A DNA stretch of 9,328 bases from Comamonadaceae bacterium. Lineage in GTDB: Bacteria > Pseudomonadota > Gammaproteobacteria > Burkholderiales > Burkholderiaceae_C. The notes below the pieces were generated by a model. The model was not told where the DNA came from. It worked only from the letters and a program-made list of their open reading frames with translations, and did no database searches. The stretch's first letter is position 1. Each line of letters starts with the position of its first letter. Of the stretch, positions 6,102 to 9,328 are shown piece by piece. Both the position numbers and the translations under genes were made by a program. The DNA lies in assembly GCA_947458415.1 (NCBI GenBank), contig CANGZG010000092.1, positions 1 to 9,328 of the forward strand, written 5' to 3'.

Positions 6102-6854
6102 TCAAAGAGAGTCTGCGTGAGGCACTGATTGTGCTCTGGCCAGGGTCACGCAATCGACCTTGGCCGCGCCCGCTTGCAACAATGCCAACGCACAGGCGTG
6201 CAATGTGCTGCCTGTGGTCATGACGTCATCGACCAGCGTCAGGTGTTTGCCAATAAAGTGGGGTCGATGTGCGGGATGGACAGCGAATGCATGGGTCAAA
6301 TTGGCTTGGCGTTTTTCGCGGCTCAAGCTGGCTTGTGAGGCGGTGTCTGTGACGCGCAGCAAACCTTGGTCAATGCATTTGTGTCGCGCCAAGTGCCGCG
6401 CCAACAGGCTTGCTTGGTTAAAACCCCGCTGTCGCTGGCGTTTGGCAGACAACGGCACGGGAATCAGGTGAGTCGATGTCGACACCAATGCCTGCAAATG
6501 GTCATTCGCCAGCATGAGCTTGGCAAAAAACGCAGCCAAGCCTGCTTGCTCGTTGAATTTGAAGCCGATGATGAGGCTGCGCCACGGTTCGACATAAGAC
6601 ACAGCACTGGCACAAGCCTGCCAAATGGGCGGTGAGGACAAACAATTGGCGCAAATGGGTTGCAGGCTGTCAAGGGCACACGCTCGGCACGCAGGGTCGT
6701 GAGGCTGGTGTTGCAATGCACAGCTGTCGCACAAAATGTCATGGCACCAAGTCGCGCAAACATGGCATTGCGTGGGCCATGAAAATAAAGGCTGGGGTCG
6801 CCATTGCTTGAAGCGACGAAACCAACTTGGGTATGCTTTGCGGCTGATGGTCAT
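6102..6854 (-). CDS. comF: ComF family phosphoribosyltransferase-like protein
   Basis: The 250-residue protein has an N-terminal cysteine-rich region with four CxxC pairs (30/33, 42/45, 56/59, 68/71), which probably bind zinc. A phosphoribosyltransferase fold follows, with the PRPP-binding loop LVDDVMTTGST at 207-217. KRQRQRGFNQASLLAR, in the middle, is a typical ComF segment. ComF homologues are needed for DNA uptake in naturally competent bacteria (ComF, GntX), but the biochemical role is unsettled, and presence of the gene alone does not show competence. No Shine-Dalgarno sequence is seen before ATG 6854. The stop codon is directly followed by a possible trmL start, indicating an operon. 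The start lies 28 bases from the divergent BioC-like gene, so the promoters must be packed in or overlap coding sequence. Confidence 0.92.
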   Translation of the reverse strand: MTISRKAYPSWFRRFKQWRPQPLFSWPTQCHVCATWCHDILCDSCALQHQPHDPACRACALDSLQPICANCLSSPPIWQACASAVSYVEPWRSLIIGFKFNEQAGLAAFFAKLMLANDHLQALVSTSTHLIPVPLSAKRQRQRGFNQASLLARHLARHKCIDQGLLRVTDTASQASLSREKRQANLTHAFAVHPAHRPHFIGKHLTLVDDVMTTGSTLHACALALLQAGAAKVDCVTLARAQSVPHADSL

Positions 6855-6882
6855 GCCCGAACTCTAGAAAGAATGTTGGCGA

Positions 6883-7803
6883 ATGTCTGTGAGCGATTCA
6901 CCCGAAAAAAATGAGGGAATGCCCACCTTGGATGCCCGAGCTGCTGCGCTCGTGGCGCGCAAAATCAGTCGCAGCGGCCAGCCTTGGTTGCACGATGAAG
7001 TGGCGCGGCGCATGGCAGAACGGTTGCCTCTGATTCGTCAACCTACCCAGCACTGGGTGAATTGGGCCCCTCGAATCGGGGGTCGTACCTCACACACGCT
7101 GGTTCAAGCCTTGTATCCGCATGCGCGCCAAACCGTCGTGCAAACCGAAGCCGACGATTTAATATGGGCCAAACAGGCGCTCAGTCCCCCTTGGTGGAAG
7201 CGATTAACGCACCGAGGTTGGGATTTTTCTTCCGACACGACGCAAGCAGCCGATTTGGTTTGGTGCAACATGCAGTTGCACATGAACCCCGACCCGTTGT
7301 TTTTGATGCAGCAATGGCATCAGACGTTGAACGCCCAAGGGCATGTCATGTTTTCTTGCTTGGGGCCAGACAGTCTGCGTGAATTGCGAACGGTGTTTGC
7401 GCAACAAGGGTGGCCTGAACCGCACCATCCGTTCACTGACATGCATGATTGGGGCGACATGCTGTTGCAAGCGGGGTTTGCACAGCCCATCATGGACATG
7501 GAGCACATCACCTTGACCTATGCCACCGCTGACGACCTGTTGGGTGAGTTGCGAACCTTGGGCCGCAATCTGCACCCTCAGCGTTTGGCAGGACTGCGAG
7601 GCCGTGCGTGGCAGCGTCGGTTATTGAATGGTTTGCAAGATGCCTTGTCGTCGTCCGCGCACGAGGGCAGATTGACACTGACATTTGAGGTCATTTATGG
7701 TCACGCTTTCAAAGCAAAGCCGGCAACCAAACCTGACCCATCCACCACGGTCAGTTTGGACGCCATGAAAAAAATGCTGTCAGGCAAAGGAAAAACCCTG
7801 TGA
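6883..7803 (+). CDS. BioC-like SAM-dependent methyltransferase (degenerate motif I)
   Basis: The 306-residue protein aligns by eye with Burkholderiales BioC-like proteins. N-terminal LDARAAALVARKISRS (16-31) precedes a Rossmann methyltransferase domain. ADLVWCNMQLHMN (123-135), MFSCLGPDSLRELR (156-169) and FTDMHDWGDMLLQAGF (184-199) are BioC-type segments. BioC methylates malonyl-ACP to start pimelate synthesis for biotin. The region expected to be SAM motif I reads HWVNWAPRIGG (57-67) in place of a DxGxGxG loop, so SAM binding is doubtful or altered. ATG 6883 has no good Shine-Dalgarno sequence; an alternative ATG at 6919 follows GAGGG too closely. The gene diverges from comF and precedes coxB by 146 bases. 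No other biotin genes are in the window, and malonyl-ACP activity is not established. Confidence 0.85.
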   Translation: MSVSDSPEKNEGMPTLDARAAALVARKISRSGQPWLHDEVARRMAERLPLIRQPTQHWVNWAPRIGGRTSHTLVQALYPHARQTVVQTEADDLIWAKQALSPPWWKRLTHRGWDFSSDTTQAADLVWCNMQLHMNPDPLFLMQQWHQTLNAQGHVMFSCLGPDSLRELRTVFAQQGWPEPHHPFTDMHDWGDMLLQAGFAQPIMDMEHITLTYATADDLLGELRTLGRNLHPQRLAGLRGRAWQRRLLNGLQDALSSSAHEGRLTLTFEVIYGHAFKAKPATKPDPSTTVSLDAMKKMLSGKGKTL

Positions 7804-7891
7804 CCGCCATGTTTTTCGATCCCTTGGCATGAAAGGCCATTTGGGTCCAGCGGTCAGCAAGCTTGGTGTCAGGCGCGGGCCAGGCTTCCAT

Positions 7892-7900
7892 TGCTACAAT
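7892..7900 (+). promoter_or_regulatory. Candidate extended -10 promoter of coxBA
   Basis: TGCTACAAT at 7892-7900 is an extended -10 element (TGn plus TACAAT, five of six consensus bases). No good -35 is found 16-18 bases upstream, which extended -10 promoters tolerate. Transcription would start near 7907, giving a leader of about 43 bases before coxB. Confidence 0.45.
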
Positions 7901-7911
7901 GATTTGGTTAA

Positions 7912-7944
7912 ATGAATGGATTTTTTTTCAGCCGTATTTTTTAA
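7912..7944 (+). other. Possible 10-codon upstream ORF in coxB leader
   Basis: ATG 7912 opens MNGFFFSRIF and stops at TAA 7942-7944, five bases before the coxB ATG at 7950. No Shine-Dalgarno sequence is seen for it. Another out-of-frame ATG at 7916 runs into coxB. The short frame may be an accident of the U-rich leader (eight T at 7921-7928, TTTTTTAAAAAA at 7937-7948). Confidence 0.2.
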
Positions 7945-7949
7945 AAAAC

Positions 7950-9113
7950 ATGATGAACCACATTCTCAAAAAACTCGAAACAGCGCTTTTGGCCTTGGCT
8001 GTGCTCGGTGCCAATGCAGCATGGGCTGTCAACGACCTGCCCGGCGGTCCCGCTGTCAGGCAATTGAACCTTCACCCCCCAGTCACCAAAATCGCCGAAG
8101 AGCAAGTTTGGTTGCACTGGTTCATGTTGATCATTTGCACCGTGATTTTTGTGGCTGTGTTTGGTGTCATGTTTTATTCCATCTGGAAGCACCGCAAATC
8201 TGTAGGCCATAAGTCTGCAAATTTCCACGAATCGGTCAAAGTTGAGATTGCATGGACCGTGGTTCCTTTCATCATCGTGATCTTGATGGCGCTGCCTGCC
8301 ACCAAAGCCGTGGTGGCCAGCAAGGACACCTCTAACGCCGAATTGACCATCAAAGTCACCGGCTACCAGTGGAAATGGGGGTATGACTACATCAAAGGTG
8401 AAGGCGAAGGCATTGGCTTCATTTCTACCTTGGACAACACGCAACGTGAAATGTCCAACTCCGGCAAACCCGAACCCACAGACGACTATTTGCTCAAAGT
8501 CGACAACCCTTTGGTGGTTCCTGTGGGCAAAAAAATCCGCATCATCACCACCTCGAATGACGTGATTCACTCGTTCGCAGTGAACTCATTCGGTATCAAG
8601 CAAGATGCCATTCCAGGATTCGTTCGTGATACATGGTTTCGTGCCGAACAAACCGGTGACTTTCGTGGTCAGTGCCAGGAATTGTGTGGCAAAGAGCATG
8701 CGTACATGCCGATCCATGTGAAAGTGGTCAGTGCAGAAGACTACACCGCATGGGTGGCGGCTGAAACCAAAAAAATGGCGGCCAAACAAGACGATCCCAA
8801 CAAGGTCTGGACTCTGGCTGAGCTGACGAAAAAAGGTGAAAAAGTCTACGCCGCCAATTGCGCTGCTTGCCACCAACCCAACGGCAAGGGCGCCGGTCCC
8901 ATCAAAGCATTGGACGGTGCGGCGGTGGTGCTCGATGCAGATGCTGGCAAGCAAATCAATGTGCTGCTCAATGGCCAAAACGTGGCCATGCCTGCTTGGA
9001 AGCAGCTGAGTGACACGGAAATCGCGGCTGTGATCAGCTTCACCAAAAACAGCTGGTCCAACCAAACCGGTCAACTCGTTCAGCCTGCCGATGTCCGTGC
9101 AGCCCGTCAATGA
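7950..9113 (+). CDS. coxB: Cytochrome c oxidase subunit II with fused C-terminal cytochrome c domain
   Basis: This 387-residue membrane protein is subunit II of an aa3/caa3-type heme-copper oxidase. It has a signal peptide (ending ANAAWA, residues 21-26), two transmembrane helices (about 55-78 and 102-122) and a periplasmic cupredoxin domain with the binuclear CuA site. Visible CuA ligands are H207, C242, E244 (backbone), C246, H250 and M253, within GQCQELCGKEHAYM. The aromatic YQWKWGYDY (139-147) is the usual electron-entry patch. A C-terminal cytochrome c domain has CAACH at 304-308 and a probable axial M347 (NVAMPAW), making the subunit able to receive electrons through its own heme. I chose ATG 7950; ATG 7953 is equally possible. 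The frame extends to 7863, but that part is not signal-like and includes the promoter. No Shine-Dalgarno sequence precedes the start. coxA follows 26 bases later. Confidence 0.96.
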   Translation: MMNHILKKLETALLALAVLGANAAWAVNDLPGGPAVRQLNLHPPVTKIAEEQVWLHWFMLIICTVIFVAVFGVMFYSIWKHRKSVGHKSANFHESVKVEIAWTVVPFIIVILMALPATKAVVASKDTSNAELTIKVTGYQWKWGYDYIKGEGEGIGFISTLDNTQREMSNSGKPEPTDDYLLKVDNPLVVPVGKKIRIITTSNDVIHSFAVNSFGIKQDAIPGFVRDTWFRAEQTGDFRGQCQELCGKEHAYMPIHVKVVSAEDYTAWVAAETKKMAAKQDDPNKVWTLAELTKKGEKVYAANCAACHQPNGKGAGPIKALDGAAVVLDADAGKQINVLLNGQNVAMPAWKQLSDTEIAAVISFTKNSWSNQTGQLVQPADVRAARQ

Positions 9114-9128
9114 AACACCCTGAAATCT

Positions 9129-9134
9129 AAGGAA
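9129..9134 (+). promoter_or_regulatory. Shine-Dalgarno sequence of coxA
   Basis: AAGGAA lies five bases before ATG 9140 and fixes the coxA start. It is the clearest ribosome binding site in the window, in contrast to coxB just upstream, which has none visible. Confidence 0.7.
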
Positions 9135-9139
9135 TCTTT

Positions 9140-9328
9140 ATGAGCGCAGTTCTTGATCCCCACGGCCACGGTGCAGCAGACCACGGGCATGACCACCACC
9201 ACGGTGCCCCACACGGTTGGAAACGCTGGGTTTATGCGACCAACCACAAGGACATTGGCACACTGTATTTATTGTTCGCATTCTCTATGTTGATCATTGG
9301 CGGCGTGCTGGCTTTGCTGATTCGTGCA
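9140..9328 (+). CDS. coxA: Cytochrome c oxidase subunit I (N-terminal part only)
   Basis: The frame is open for 63 codons to the window end, so only the N-terminus is seen. After a His-rich tail (8 His in the first 25 residues, including HDHHH at 17-21) it reads WKRWVYATNHKDIGTLYLLF, the unmistakable start of heme-copper oxidase subunit I, and enters the first transmembrane helix. The catalytic heme a3-CuB ligands lie beyond the window. The start is well supported by AAGGAA at 9129-9134, five bases before ATG 9140. Only 26 bases separate it from coxB with no terminator between, so the two are almost certainly one operon. Confidence 0.95.
   Translation, partial: MSAVLDPHGHGAADHGHDHHHGAPHGWKRWVYATNHKDIGTLYLLFAFSMLIIGGVLALLIRA

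Noticed and set aside
7804..7890. Possible terminator after the BioC-like gene
   Set aside because: Only a TGGC/GCCA stem of 4 bp with a 7-base loop is seen, and no T-run follows it.
7863..7949. Upstream in-frame extension of coxB from ATG 7863
   Set aside because: It would place non-signal-like residues before a clear signal peptide and includes the probable promoter, so ATG 7950 is preferred.
1..9328. CRISPR array, insertion sequence, tRNA, rRNA, toxin-antitoxin or defence genes
   Set aside because: I looked for direct repeats, transposase motifs and RNA-gene signatures and saw none; the window is filled by conserved core genes.

Overview
This window looks like ordinary core chromosome of a Burkholderiales betaproteobacterium, most likely a Comamonadaceae of moderate GC. 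The reasons are protein-level resemblance across the window: a two-CXXCH cytochrome c4, a DUF1841 protein, a 3-oxoadipyl-CoA thiolase, the TrmL / ComF / BioC-like cluster next to cytochrome oxidase genes, a CoxB carrying its own cytochrome c domain, and a CoxA with a His-rich N-terminus. The genus cannot be fixed from this stretch. I see no mobile element, prophage, CRISPR array, rRNA or tRNA, and no stretch above 300 bases without a gene.

Layout, left to right. On the minus strand, a MoxR-type AAA+ ATPase (928-1782) is followed 6 bases later by a VWA/CoxE-like protein (921 down to the window edge, incomplete). Divergent from these is a periplasmic di-heme cytochrome c4 (1869-2528, plus), closed by a strong rho-independent terminator. 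A DUF1841 protein of unknown function (2581-3009, minus) lies back to back with a thiolase of the PcaF type (3037-4239, plus). The thiolase converges on a ferredoxin/flavodoxin-NADP+ reductase (4281-5054, minus), with an A/T-flanked hairpin between them that may stop both transcripts. A MaoC-like hydratase (5158-5616, plus) is divergent from fpr and overlaps the end of trmL by 10 bases tail to tail. comF (6102-6854) and trmL (5607-6086) form a minus-strand pair. A BioC-like methyltransferase (6883-7803, plus) diverges from comF. The window ends with coxB (7950-9113) and the first 63 codons of coxA (from 9140).

Functionally the window mixes respiration (cytochrome c4, coxB, coxA), a putative protein-maturation pair (MoxR/VWA), acyl-CoA metabolism (thiolase, MaoC), redox supply (Fpr), tRNA wobble modification (TrmL), a ComF phosphoribosyltransferase and a possible biotin-precursor methyltransferase. 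Electrons from the bc1 complex could reach CoxBA through cytochrome c4 or the cytochrome c domain fused to CoxB; this is inferred from the families.

I do not see a convincing new system. The items most worth a second look are the MoxR/VWA pair facing cytochrome c4, an inverted repeat and a 6-codon minicistron in that divergent region, the BioC-like protein with a badly eroded SAM motif I, and DUF1841 with regularly spaced His/Glu motifs that could bind metal. Another is that many starts lack a visible Shine-Dalgarno sequence, including coxB, which follows a U-rich leader with a short upstream ORF.
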